Below, one piece after another: positions 1 through 7,100 of a stretch of 20,807 bases of DNA (position 1 is the first letter of the stretch; every line of letters starts with the position of its first letter). Source of the DNA: Nitrospirota bacterium (GTDB taxonomy: Bacteria; Nitrospirota_A; Leptospirillia; Leptospirillales; Leptospirillaceae); assembly GCA_021844645.1 (NCBI GenBank), contig JAKBTA010000018.1, positions 1 through 20,807 of the forward strand, read 5' to 3'. Below the pieces are notes generated by a model. It was not told the origin of the DNA, made no database searches, and saw only the letters and a program-made list of their open reading frames with translations. Made by a program: the position numbers and the translations under genes.

Positions 1-1
1 C

Positions 2-139
2 GGTGAGGCGATGGTTTGTCTGATTCTGGCCCAGGCCGTATCCGAAAAGTATTCAGGCGACTCGATCGGAGAGTTGAAATCCCACATGGAGGCTTCCGGG
101 CGACTTGACAGACTGTATTACCCCGGGAACACTGTTTGA
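2..139 (+). CDS. aroC: Chorismate synthase, C-terminal end (partial)
   Basis: The frame opening at base 2 gives 45 residues before a TGA at 137-139, and the 5' part lies outside the window. It begins GEAMVCLILAQAVSEKY and continues with GDSIGEL. This matches the conserved C-terminal helix of chorismate synthase, where E-A-M-V, A-x-A-x-x-E-K and G-D-S-x-x-E recur. AroC converts 5-enolpyruvylshikimate-3-phosphate to chorismate in the cytoplasm. Its stop overlaps the next start as TGATG, and the next two genes are aroK and aroB, which supports the call from a short fragment. The final residues after the GDS motif are lineage-specific and uninformative. Confidence 0.85.
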   Translation, partial: GEAMVCLILAQAVSEKYSGDSIGELKSHMEASGRLDRLYYPGNTV

Positions 140-708
140 TGGATCCTGCCCTTCATGCTGAAAAGCCATCCAGCCATATTTTGCTCGTGGGTCCACGAGG
201 GAGTGGAAAGACGACCATAGGCCATTCTCTTGCCAGGGTCCGCGATCTTCCGTTTTACGATACGGACAGGATGGTCGAAGAGGTGATTCGTGAGCCTATT
301 GCTTCTTTCTGGGCAAGAGAAGGCGAGGGCTCATTCCGGACTCTTGAGTCTTTGGTTCTCCAGAAGCTTTTCGGGATGAAGTCCGGGGTGGTGTCAACCG
401 GTGGCGGTATTGTCCTGTCTTCCGCCAACAGGGAACTGATCTCCAGAATGGGATGCGTTCTCTATCTTTCCGTCTCGGTTGAAGTTCTTGAGAGCCGGCT
501 GTCCCACTGGGGGAATTCACGTCCGAGGCTGAATCCCCAGCTGCAACTGTCCGAGGAGATCAGGCTGACTCTCCGGGACCGTGATCCTTTTTATCGGGAA
601 ATTGCGGATTATATTGTTGAAACCGGGGGGCTGAGTGTTTCCCAGGTTGTGGTCCAGATATCCCGTCTTCTGGGGGAGGACTTTCTGACCAGGGCAGGTG
701 GTGTTTGA
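139..708 (+). CDS. aroK: Shikimate kinase
   Basis: The protein has 189 residues and phosphorylates shikimate at the 3-hydroxyl with ATP, in the cytoplasm. The P-loop GPRGSGKT lies at residues 18-25. D41-T-D43 (metal and shikimate contact), R67 in the GSFR segment and the triple glycine GGG at 88-90 are all in their family positions. An R-P-R-L segment in the lid and a later R-D-P-F-Y-R element complete the signature. The ATG at 139 overlaps the aroC stop (TGATG), suggesting translational coupling. A TTG one codon upstream (136) is in frame but less likely. The length is normal for the family (about 170-190). The gene ends in a TTGA overlap with aroB. Confidence 0.93.
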   Translation: MDPALHAEKPSSHILLVGPRGSGKTTIGHSLARVRDLPFYDTDRMVEEVIREPIASFWAREGEGSFRTLESLVLQKLFGMKSGVVSTGGGIVLSSANRELISRMGCVLYLSVSVEVLESRLSHWGNSRPRLNPQLQLSEEIRLTLRDRDPFYREIADYIVETGGLSVSQVVVQISRLLGEDFLTRAGGV

Positions 709-1790
709 CAAGTTGTCTGGTTCGTTCCCGTCTGGGAGATTATCCTGTTTTGATCGAATCCGGTCTTTCTGAGGATCTTCCGTCACTTTTGGCCGGGATG
801 GGGTGGTCCGGACGTCTTGCTCTCGTCACCAACCCGGTCGTCCATGAGCTCCATGGAGAAAGGATCGTCCGTAGTCTTTCCTCCTCCGGGTATCGTCCGG
901 AGACCTTGCTTTTGCCTGATGGAGAGGCGCACAAGGTTTTGTCCTCGGTCACGGCCCTTCTTGATGGACTGCTTTCTCTCAGATGGGAAAGAGGCGAACC
1001 CCTTCTGGTTCTGGGAGGGGGGGTAACCGGTGACATGGGCGGTTTTGCTGCCTCGCTTCTTTTGCGTGGCGTTCCGCTTGTCCATATTCCATCGACCGTT
1101 GTTGCCCAGGTGGATTCTTCCATTGGGGGCAAAACAGGCGTGGACCATCCCATGGGGAAAAATCTTCTCGGATCCTTTTACCCACCCAGGGCTGTCTGGA
1201 TTGATCCTGATCTTTTGGTCACGCTGCCATTGAGGGAACGAAGAGCCGGTCTTGGGGAGGTCATCAAATATGCGATGATCGGAAACGCCGCACTGTCAGA
1301 TCTTCTGGATTCCGGCATCGAAGCTCTTGGTGGCGAGCCATTTCGCCGGGAACTCTGGTCTCTGGCCATATCGGAGTCGGTTTCGGAAAAGGCAAGGATC
1401 GTATCGGAAGACGAACATGAAGGCGGTCTTCGCATGACCCTGAACTTCGGTCATACCTTCGGTCACGCGCTGGAAGGAGCCCTTGGCTTTGGGGAGATCC
1501 TGCACGGTGAGGCCGTGGGGCTTGGAATGCTTGCCGCTTCCCGTGTTTCTGAGCGACTGGGGTTGTCGAGCGGTGTCTCGGAAAGGCTTCTTGCTCTTCT
1601 GAAGGCGTCAGGACTTCCTTATCAATGGCCCCGAAATGTTTCGATCGATGATCTCCTGCGGTTCTGGGGATCCGACAAGAAAACCCGGGGTGGAAAAGCG
1701 ACATTGATTCTTCCTGTATCATGGGGGAAGGTCATTATGACTCGTGACTACGATCAGGAGACCGTTCGTAAGGCTCTTCTGGACCTTTAG
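705..1790 (+). CDS. aroB: 3-dehydroquinate synthase
   Basis: The protein has 361 residues, full family length. It converts DAHP to 3-dehydroquinate using NAD+ and a divalent metal, the second step of the shikimate pathway. Visible signatures are the dinucleotide-binding GGGVTGDMGGFAAS around residues 104-117, PSTVVAQVDSSIGGKTGVDH around 129-148 and GEVIKYA around 184-190. NFGHTFGHALE lies around 247-257 and LHGEAVGLG around 266-274. E185, H250 and H267 are the probable zinc ligands. Translation appears to begin at TTG 705, which overlaps the aroK stop, with a purine-rich GGGCAGG upstream. No better start exists in frame, so expression is probably coupled to aroK. Having aroC, aroK and aroB together indicates a chorismate-supply operon. 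Confidence 0.95.
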   Translation: MTSCLVRSRLGDYPVLIESGLSEDLPSLLAGMGWSGRLALVTNPVVHELHGERIVRSLSSSGYRPETLLLPDGEAHKVLSSVTALLDGLLSLRWERGEPLLVLGGGVTGDMGGFAASLLLRGVPLVHIPSTVVAQVDSSIGGKTGVDHPMGKNLLGSFYPPRAVWIDPDLLVTLPLRERRAGLGEVIKYAMIGNAALSDLLDSGIEALGGEPFRRELWSLAISESVSEKARIVSEDEHEGGLRMTLNFGHTFGHALEGALGFGEILHGEAVGLGMLAASRVSERLGLSSGVSERLLALLKASGLPYQWPRNVSIDDLLRFWGSDKKTRGGKATLILPVSWGKVIMTRDYDQETVRKALLDL

Positions 1791-1819
1791 GCCAAACGCT
1801 TTTTGATGAAGGGGCTCTG

Positions 1820-3118
1820 TTGAAGAAAACGGGAACAGTCGGGACAGGCCATGATGGTGACGATTTGAACTCCTCCCATCCTCTGGGCCATCTTGAAAAC
1901 ATCAGGGATGACCGTGGGCAGGAAGATCTGAAAAAGGAGCTTCGTCTCCTGAGGGGGCTCCTGCGGATTACGCACAGCGAATCTCCCCTTGAGGAGAGGC
2001 TTGATCTTGCGATCAGGCTCTCCCGGGAAATCCTCAACTTCGATGTGGCGCTGATTTACCTTCTTGACGAAGAAAAGACACACCTTGTCCTGAAGGCTTC
2101 CTCCCTGACTCTTCCCGGATTTTTGAGCCACTTCTCCCTGCGGCTGGGTGAGGGCTTGACTGGTTGGGTGGCCCGCGAGCGATCTCCCGTGATCATTTCG
2201 AAAAAAGCCTGGCTTGATCCCAGGTTCAAGACCTTTCCTTCCCTGAGCGACGAGTTTTGCGAAGCGTTCATATCGATTCCCCTTGTGGCAAAAGATCGCC
2301 TCCTCGGAGTGATGAACTTCCAGTTCAAGGAAACGTACGAGCCCTCGGAGCGAGAGGTTGAGCTTCTGGTCATTCTTGCCCTTGAGCTCTCGCTTGTGAT
2401 CGACCATGTCCTTCTTTTCGAGGAGGCAAGGAAGAAGGCCCGGCAGATCGAGGCACTCTCCCAGGTCAGCGAGTCGATCACCTCCAGTCGCTACCTGGAA
2501 GAAATCCTTCACCTGATCGTAACGGTCACAGCCGAGATGACCAGCTCCACCCTCTGCTCGCTTATGATCTACGATGCAGAGGAGGGACTTGTCATCCGGG
2601 CGACACAGACATTGTCCCAGGAGTACCGGAACAAGCCGCCCATAAAAATAGGCGAAAGCATCTCCGGACTGGTTTTTCGGGATGGACGCCCGATCTGGGT
2701 GGAGAATGTTCAGGCAGATCCTCGCTATTCATTCAAGGATCTTGCCAAAAAGGAAAATCTTGTCTCGCTCCTTTCTGTTCCGATGATGATCAAGAATCGG
2801 CCAATCGGGGTGATTAACGTCTATACGAGCAAGGTTCACCGTTTTTCCGAAGATGAAATTACGGTCCTTCAGACGGTTGCAAACCAGGCGGCCATTGCCT
2901 GGGAAAACACGAGTCTTCTCCAGAAAAACATCGAAATGGAAGAGGCGCTTGAATCGAGAAAGAAAATTGACCGGGCCAAGAGCATCCTGATGAAGGCAAA
3001 CCATATTACCGAAGATGAAGCCTACAGGTTGCTTCAGAAAAAAAGCATGAATATCCGTAAGTCAATGAAAGAAATCGCCGAGGCTATTTTGCTGGCGCAT
3101 GATCTGAAAGAAGGGTAG
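1820..3118 (+). CDS. GAF-GAF-ANTAR sensor / putative RNA-binding antiterminator
   Basis: The protein has 432 residues and is predicted cytoplasmic, with no membrane segment. After a polar N-terminus and a short helical linker come two GAF domains, roughly residues 55-190 and 205-365. The first contains LGEGLTGWVARE, and the second contains IGESISGLVFRDGRPIWV and SVPMMIKNRPIGVINVY. The last 55 residues (IDRAKSILMKANHITEDEAYRLL, split over this line, then NIRKSMKEIAEAIL) match the ANTAR three-helix fold. That fold binds paired hexaloop RNA hairpins to block termination. Ligand and target are unknown, since GAF domains bind varied small molecules. The start is TTG 1820, with GAAGGGG six bases upstream. 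It lies 29 bp after aroB and could be cotranscribed. No obvious ANTAR target hairpin pair was found in the window. Confidence 0.82.
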   Translation: MKKTGTVGTGHDGDDLNSSHPLGHLENIRDDRGQEDLKKELRLLRGLLRITHSESPLEERLDLAIRLSREILNFDVALIYLLDEEKTHLVLKASSLTLPGFLSHFSLRLGEGLTGWVARERSPVIISKKAWLDPRFKTFPSLSDEFCEAFISIPLVAKDRLLGVMNFQFKETYEPSEREVELLVILALELSLVIDHVLLFEEARKKARQIEALSQVSESITSSRYLEEILHLIVTVTAEMTSSTLCSLMIYDAEEGLVIRATQTLSQEYRNKPPIKIGESISGLVFRDGRPIWVENVQADPRYSFKDLAKKENLVSLLSVPMMIKNRPIGVINVYTSKVHRFSEDEITVLQTVANQAAIAWENTSLLQKNIEMEEALESRKKIDRAKSILMKANHITEDEAYRLLQKKSMNIRKSMKEIAEAILLAHDLKEG

Positions 3119-3148
3119 ACTGGCCTGCCGGTCTTTTGGGAGATAAAG

Positions 3149-3532
3149 ATGGATCACGGACTTCTTCTGGTTGGAGCCTTTTTTTTGACGCTCGGTTCTC
3201 TTTTTGGTGTTGTTCTGGTAACGGCCGAGGTTATGAAGACATCATTTCCGAAGCCCCTGGGTTTTATCCATCCGACACTTGCCATGATCGGTTTTTTGAT
3301 GATCGTGGCCCGCCACTTTATTTTGGGACCCCTTAAATATATGGACTGGGGGATCCTGAGCCTTCTGGGTTCCGTTTTCTTCGGTCTTGCTCTTCTTGTC
3401 AGGGGATTCCGGGGCCTGGCCATGATCCGCCTTTTTACGCTGTGTCATGGAATGCTGGGAATCCTTGGTCTGGGTCTGGTTCTCTACCAGGTCTATTTGC
3501 GTCCGGGAACCTTCTTTTCCCCGGGAACATGA
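3149..3532 (+). CDS. Small four-helix integral membrane protein, unknown function
   Basis: The protein has 127 residues, is very hydrophobic, and has about four membrane helices near residues 5-27, 36-58, 65-86 and 91-115. Histidines lie at helix edges: FIHPTLAMIGF and ARHF in helix 2, and TLCHGMLGILG in helix 4. Such spacing is seen in haem-b-binding bundles, but I cannot assign a family, and a structural role is equally possible. The ATG at 3149 follows GGGAGAT, a good ribosome-binding site. The gene lies 30 bp after the ANTAR gene, and its TGA overlaps the ATG of the exported protein that follows (ATGA). It is therefore probably cotranslated with that envelope protein. Confidence 0.75.
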   Translation: MDHGLLLVGAFFLTLGSLFGVVLVTAEVMKTSFPKPLGFIHPTLAMIGFLMIVARHFILGPLKYMDWGILSLLGSVFFGLALLVRGFRGLAMIRLFTLCHGMLGILGLGLVLYQVYLRPGTFFSPGT

Positions 3533-4326
3533 CAACAAAAACCATGAGGAACAGGATCATCAGGAAAAGGTTAAACTGTTTCGGGAGAATGTCTCTCCTG
3601 ACAGTCGTCCTCCTGCTCTTCTTTTCTCCCCCTTCGGCATCCTCCGCCGATCTGGCCAGTCAGTTCCTTCCCTCCGGATCGTCCCTGGCGCCCGGTGCAT
3701 GGCGGTACAGCGAGCCCGCCGGACGACTTATCGTCTCCTCGGAGCACAAGTCCGTCCTGGCTCTTTCTTCGTATCGTTGCCTTGTGAGGACCTTTTACCA
3801 CGAAGGACACGATGGAGACCCTCTGCGAGCCGACGAAAAGATGATCCTTTCTGTCCGAAAAGCGGGAGACATTCGTATCGACCTGATTCGTCCGAGAAAG
3901 GGGGCCTGGCTGATCTACCGCAAGGATCAGGATCAGGTCAGGGTCAAGCCTTTTTCGTTTCTTCCCATGATCTTGTCCCTGAGCCCCGGATCGTCCCTGA
4001 TCACCTCCCGTTTTGGCCATACGATCAACCATGCCGACTATGGAAGTTTTTATGCGCGGGTTCTGGCACCTTCATGTCTTCTGGGGGGCTGTGTCTACCT
4101 GGACCGGGGCGTTGTTATGGGCCACGCGGTCAGGGTTGTCAATGTGGCTCCCGTTTTTGGTGTCGCCCGTCCGATTTTTGGAAGAATGTGGGTCAGCTTT
4201 GATACCAGGACAGGTCTTCCCGTTTCAATTTCGACAATGGATGCCCGGGGGCGTTTCATGGAGCGCATCACCTATGATCGCTGCCGGCTCAACCCTTCCT
4301 TCCCGACAAACTTCTTCAGGGAGTAG
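3529..4326 (+). CDS. Exported DUF1571-like protein
   Basis: The protein has 265 residues from ATG 3529, which overlaps the preceding stop as ATGA. An in-frame start at 3442 would lie wholly inside the upstream gene and is not favoured. The N-terminus has arginines, then the hydrophobic run MSLLTVVLLLFFSPPSASSA, a signal peptide probably cleaved near residue 40. The mature part has an L-x-x-Y-x-C-x-V-R-T-F pattern, then DEKMILSVRKAGDIRIDLI, KGAWLIYRKDQDQVRVKP and a C-terminal DTRTGLPVSISTMDARGR segment. This order resembles DUF1571 and outer-membrane lipoprotein carrier-type beta-sheet proteins of the periplasm. Assignment is by pattern only. Function is unknown; lipid or lipoprotein handling is a guess. 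Its stop lies seven bases from the convergent queF stop. Confidence 0.7.
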   Translation: MTTKTMRNRIIRKRLNCFGRMSLLTVVLLLFFSPPSASSADLASQFLPSGSSLAPGAWRYSEPAGRLIVSSEHKSVLALSSYRCLVRTFYHEGHDGDPLRADEKMILSVRKAGDIRIDLIRPRKGAWLIYRKDQDQVRVKPFSFLPMILSLSPGSSLITSRFGHTINHADYGSFYARVLAPSCLLGGCVYLDRGVVMGHAVRVVNVAPVFGVARPIFGRMWVSFDTRTGLPVSISTMDARGRFMERITYDRCRLNPSFPTNFFRE

Positions 4327-4333
4327 TTGTCTC

Positions 4334-4798
4334 TCAGGACGGCTGTTTTTGTTTTCCGGACCGGGAACTGCTGCTTTTTTTGCGCTTCCGTTCCATTCCG
4401 GAGTGGAGCGTGATCACTGTCTTGACGTTTCCCCTGACATTGAAGTCGCCGGTGACCTCAAGGAACTCTGGTTCCAGGAGGGTCATCAAGTCGCGGTAAA
4501 TAAGGGCTGTGACCGCTTCATGGGAAATGGGCCTGTCCCTGAAGCTGTTCAGGTAGAGTTTCAGGCTTTTCAGCTCGACAATCGTTTTTTTCGGTCTGTA
4601 GCGGATGGAGATCGTTGCGAAGTCGGGATAGCCGGATCGAGGGCATAGGCACGTGAATTCCGGGTAGGAAATGTTTGCTTCGTAAACCTCTTCCGGCGCC
4701 GGATTGGGCCAGGGCTCAAGACTGGCCTCCGAAATGGCAATTGCCCCGTAGGCGGGAGAGTAAAGGGGACTATCCTGATGGGTCTGTTTTTTTGACAT
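4334..4798 (-). CDS. queF: NADPH-dependent 7-cyano-7-deazaguanine reductase (QueF type I)
   Basis: The protein has 154 residues, the size of the short unimodular QueF class. It reduces preQ0 to preQ1 in queuosine tRNA-modification synthesis, in the cytoplasm. The segment [17 protein letters not shown] carries the catalytic Cys52, which forms the thioimide, and Asp59. [14 protein letters not shown] is the QueF signature helix that binds NADPH, and ISHEA supplies the substrate-binding Glu. The lysine/serine-rich tail after about residue 135 is low complexity. The ATG at 4798 (minus strand) follows GGGAG about ten bases upstream. No other queuosine genes are visible nearby. It converges with the DUF1571-like gene and diverges from the lipoprotein gene. 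Confidence 0.94.
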   Translation of the reverse strand: MSKKQTHQDSPLYSPAYGAIAISEASLEPWPNPAPEEVYEANISYPEFTCLCPRSGYPDFATISIRYRPKKTIVELKSLKLYLNSFRDRPISHEAVTALIYRDLMTLLEPEFLEVTGDFNVRGNVKTVITLHSGMERKRKKSSSSRSGKQKQPS

Positions 4799-4822
4799 GT
4801 GGTGAAACTCCCAAAATATGAT
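4792..4822 (+). promoter_or_regulatory. Possible sigma70-type promoter for the lipoprotein gene
   Basis: A perfect TTGACA lies at 4792-4797 and TATGAT at 4817-4822. The spacer is 19 bases, longer than the ideal 17. The -35 overlaps the queF start codon on the other strand. Transcription would begin near 4830 and give a leader of about 115 bases. This is inferred from sequence alone. Confidence 0.4.
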
Positions 4823-4944
4823 AGAATGCAGGCATTTGGTGTTTGGTTCCCAAGATCAAGAATAGGGGAAAAAACAGTCGTCTGCAATCCCGGGCGCTTC
4901 TTTCCGGCTCAACGGTTCTCTGAATCCAAGGAGGGGGTTTTTTT

Positions 4945-5601
4945 ATGCTGAATCGCAAAAATGTGCTGTCGTTGGGTCTTTCTTTTCTGGCTGGGGGAAC
5001 ATTGATTGCCTTGGCGGCGTGCAGTTCCGTCCAGCAGCCTCCCAACCAATACGGGATTGAGCATGAAGTGGCTCATTCAAAGGGATCCCGTCCGGAATGG
5101 ATTGACAACATGAGGTCCTACCAGAAGTCCCATCCGGACCGGAAATACTTTGTCGGAGAAGCTGATCACGAGTTTGATATGGAAGGTGGCCGGACCGATG
5201 CCGTTGCCAATGCCCAGAAAGGCATCGCAACGACAATCAAGAACACTGTCCACAATCTTTATATCAAGGCGAGGACGGTCGATGCGACCCAAAGTGCCGG
5301 ATCTTACGATGCGGATACGCAGCAGGCCATCGAAGACGGAACGCTGCAGGTTGCGAACGGCATCATCACCGGAGCCCAGCCGGATCGTTTCTGGTGGAGA
5401 AGATACTGGATCCAGACCAGCCCTGGAGCACCGGTCGAGTACTTCAATGATGTCTATGTTCTCGAGTCCATGTCGAAGGCTGACTATCAGCAGACCATCT
5501 ACCAGACGTTAAACGGGGTCAAGAAGGTGGTGCAGGCACCCAAGGCTCATCGGGTGATCAAGACCATGAAAAATCTCTGGCTCAAGCAAAACGCCGGATA
5601 G
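4945..5601 (+). CDS. LPP20-like lipoprotein
   Basis: The protein has 218 residues. The N-terminus MLNRKNVLSLGLSFLAGG leads into a lipobox L23-A-A-C26 followed by Ser, so signal peptidase II processing at Cys26 and outer-membrane retention are likely. The mature region PEWIDNM, then RKYFVGEAD, then an alanine-rich helix (TDAVANAQKGIATTIKN) resembles LPP20 and related lipoproteins. In those, P-x-W, Y-x-x-G-x-G/A and a long A-rich helix come in that order. A tryptophan-rich RFWWRRYW segment near residue 150 precedes a predicted strand. Function is unknown. ATG 4945 follows a strong AAGGAGGGGG. The gene is monocistronic: its own candidate promoter lies upstream and a strong terminator follows 27 bases after the stop. 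Confidence 0.8.
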   Translation: MLNRKNVLSLGLSFLAGGTLIALAACSSVQQPPNQYGIEHEVAHSKGSRPEWIDNMRSYQKSHPDRKYFVGEADHEFDMEGGRTDAVANAQKGIATTIKNTVHNLYIKARTVDATQSAGSYDADTQQAIEDGTLQVANGIITGAQPDRFWWRRYWIQTSPGAPVEYFNDVYVLESMSKADYQQTIYQTLNGVKKVVQAPKAHRVIKTMKNLWLKQNAG

Positions 5602-5627
5602 GTTTTCCGGTCGTGCAAAAATCATGG

Positions 5628-5656
5628 AGGGGGCCTGGTTCGGGCCCCCTTTTTTT
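5628..5656 (+). terminator. Rho-independent terminator after the lipoprotein gene
   Basis: The stem GGGGGCC (5629-5635) pairs perfectly with GGCCCCC (5643-5649), closed by an outer A-T pair, with a seven-base loop. A run of T follows from 5650. This separates the lipoprotein unit from the efflux operon. Confidence 0.9.
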
Positions 5657-5704
5657 ATTCCTGCAAAGACCTGGCGTCCGGGGACTCTTCTTCTTGATGA
5701 GGTG

Positions 5705-5720
5705 CTGATTGACCAATCAG
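5705..5720. promoter_or_regulatory. TetR-type operator 1 (palindrome)
   Basis: CTGATTGACCAATCAG consists of two 7-base inverted half-sites around a 2-base centre. It shares the core TGATTG-N2-CAATCA with the second palindrome 45 bp downstream, centre to centre. It overlaps a TTGACC at 5709-5714 that could be a -35. TetR repressors commonly bind such palindromes upstream of their own gene. Confidence 0.7.
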
Positions 5721-5738
5721 TCCGTTCTGTGATGAAAT
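5709..5738 (+). promoter_or_regulatory. Possible promoter of the tetR-efflux operon
   Basis: TTGACC (5709-5714) and TGAAAT (5733-5738) are separated by 18 bases. The -10 match is weak. The appeal is positional: it would lie between the two operators, with the -35 inside operator 1 and operator 2 just after the start site. Confidence 0.35.
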
Positions 5739-5749
5739 ACGAAAATTGA

Positions 5750-5765
5750 TTGATTGATCAATCAA
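5750..5765. promoter_or_regulatory. TetR-type operator 2 (perfect palindrome)
   Basis: TTGATTGATCAATCAA is a perfect 16-base palindrome, 33 bases before the tetR ATG. Its core matches operator 1 at every position of both half-sites. A third TTGAT unit runs into its left side (from 5746), so the half-site may be slightly extended. The most likely ligand is the TetR protein encoded next. Confidence 0.75.
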
Positions 5766-5797
5766 CTTCTCCGTTTCACCACAGGCGAGAACAACAA

Positions 5798-6487
5798 ATG
5801 GATCAAAAAATGGATGATAACTCTTTTTCGGCTGACAGCGGCCGATCACCAAGGTGCCGGAATATTCTTCAGTCCGCGTTGTCCTGTTTTGCTGAGGAAG
5901 GCTTCCATCGGACGACCAATAAAAAAATTGCGGCCCGGGCAGGGGTGGCAGAGGGGCTTTTGTACCATTATTTTCCTGACAAGGAAGCTCTTTTATTTGC
6001 AATCATCGAAGAGAAATTTTCCAAAGAGTCTTCTCCCATCCAGAAAGTCTATGCCGAATGGGAGGAAAAGCTGGAACAAGGTCAGATTACCGGCAAGGAT
6101 CTTGGGGTTTTTCTGAAACAGGTGGGGGATGCGACGATTGCGTCTCTTGTCCTGCACCGTGATGTTTTCAGGATCGTCGTGTCGGAATACCGGCTTCTGG
6201 AAAAAGATCGCGAACCGCTGTATCCGAGAATGGTCTACGAACTCAGCCTGAACCGGTTCAACAGGATTGTTTCTGTGCTTGCCGGGTGGCCGGAGGTTCG
6301 GGATGTTGCCCAGTATTTTCTCGGGGTTCTTTTTTCCAATTTCTTCTTTCAGGAGATCCTTTCCGGAAAAAAAATATGCACGGTCGATAACAAAATTTTT
6401 CTCGCAAATCTGATCGATCATTTTATGAAAGGGTTGGGTCCTGTATCAGAGGCCAATCATTTAAGGGGTCATCATGAAGTTGAATGA
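5798..6487 (+). CDS. TetR-family transcriptional regulator
   Basis: The protein has 229 residues from ATG 5798. A TTG 48 bases upstream is in frame but lies inside operator 2, so it is rejected. The N-terminal DNA-binding domain reads ILQSALSCFAEEGFHRTT, then the turn KKIAARAGVAEGLLYHYFP and DKEALL (residues about 22-70). This is the canonical TetR helix-turn-helix with the Y-x-Y/H-F-x-x-K-E-x-L cap. The C-terminal ligand domain is family-divergent and ends in a hydrophobic region (FLGVLFSNFFFQEIL), as expected for dimer contacts. It most likely represses its own operon through the two upstream palindromes and is released by a compound the pumps export. Its last 14 bases overlap the cytochrome gene. 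The inducer is unknown. Confidence 0.9.
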   Translation: MDQKMDDNSFSADSGRSPRCRNILQSALSCFAEEGFHRTTNKKIAARAGVAEGLLYHYFPDKEALLFAIIEEKFSKESSPIQKVYAEWEEKLEQGQITGKDLGVFLKQVGDATIASLVLHRDVFRIVVSEYRLLEKDREPLYPRMVYELSLNRFNRIVSVLAGWPEVRDVAQYFLGVLFSNFFFQEILSGKKICTVDNKIFLANLIDHFMKGLGPVSEANHLRGHHEVE

Positions 6488-7100
6488 AAAGTGGTTCCGG
6501 CGAGGTTTTATGATTCTCCTTTCGGGAATTGTTGCTTTTGGCGGTCTGGGGATCATTCATGCCGGCCATGCCGGAGCGACAGAGAGCGTTTTCATGCATC
6601 GGTATGTCGGTGTGCAGTCCTGTGAGATCTGCCATTCCTCAACGCTTCTGGGAGAGCAGTACCAGTCATGGAAATCGGGTCCCCATGCGCGCTCTTACAG
6701 GGACCTTTCCTCAAGGGAGGCGCTCGATATCGGTAAGCGCCTTGGCGTTGCTGATCCAAAAACCAGCCAGAGATGTCTCTCCTGCCATGTGACGGCGCCA
6801 AATGCGTCCTTGCCGGAGGTTGTTTCAACCTTCCGGATGAAGGATGGCGTCCAGTGTGAATCCTGTCACGGTGCCGGGGAGGACTATGCCCACTACAGCG
6901 TCATGATCAACCCGCAAAAAGCAAAAGAGGCAGGACTTGTGATCCATCCTGACTCCTGCGTTACCTGTCACAACCCCTCGTCTCCGACCTACAGGGGATT
7001 TGACGAAAGGACTGCGATGAAACAGATCGCCCATCCCCTTTCCCCCGCTGTCCGGGAGAAATTCCAGGAAAATCACGATGGGGAGGGTGTCCATGACTGA
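6474..7100 (+). CDS. Tetrahaem cytochrome c554-like protein
   Basis: The protein has 208 residues. Residues 1-35 form a signal peptide (basic start, then FMILLSGIVAFGGLGII, cleavage near AGHAGA), so the protein is periplasmic. Four c-type haem sites are present: CEICH 50-54, CLSCH 101-105, CESCH 128-132 and CVTCH 162-166. Y-V-G-V-Q-S-C and Q-Y-x-S-W-K-S-G-P-H-A follow the layout of cytochrome c554/c-prime domain proteins, in which a distal His is supplied by such segments. It should carry electrons, but its partner is unknown. The start at ATG 6474 lies inside the tetR gene and its stop lies beyond the emrA1 start, so it is embedded in the efflux operon. Such a position is unusual. Confidence 0.85.
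   Translation: MKLNEKWFRRGFMILLSGIVAFGGLGIIHAGHAGATESVFMHRYVGVQSCEICHSSTLLGEQYQSWKSGPHARSYRDLSSREALDIGKRLGVADPKTSQRCLSCHVTAPNASLPEVVSTFRMKDGVQCESCHGAGEDYAHYSVMINPQKAKEAGLVIHPDSCVTCHNPSSPTYRGFDERTAMKQIAHPLSPAVREKFQENHDGEGVHD

Noticed and set aside
1787..2512. Minus-strand frame of 241 codons
   Set aside because: It lies antisense to the GAF-GAF-ANTAR gene, whose sense frame has clear domains.
3442..3528. Extended start of the DUF1571-like protein
   Set aside because: It lies inside the preceding membrane-protein gene and would bury the signal peptide. The ATGA overlap at 3529 is the natural start.
5750..5797. Extended tetR start at TTG 5750
   Set aside because: It starts exactly on the perfect palindrome of operator 2, lacks a ribosome-binding site, and adds 16 residues outside the TetR fold. 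ATG 5798 is preferred.
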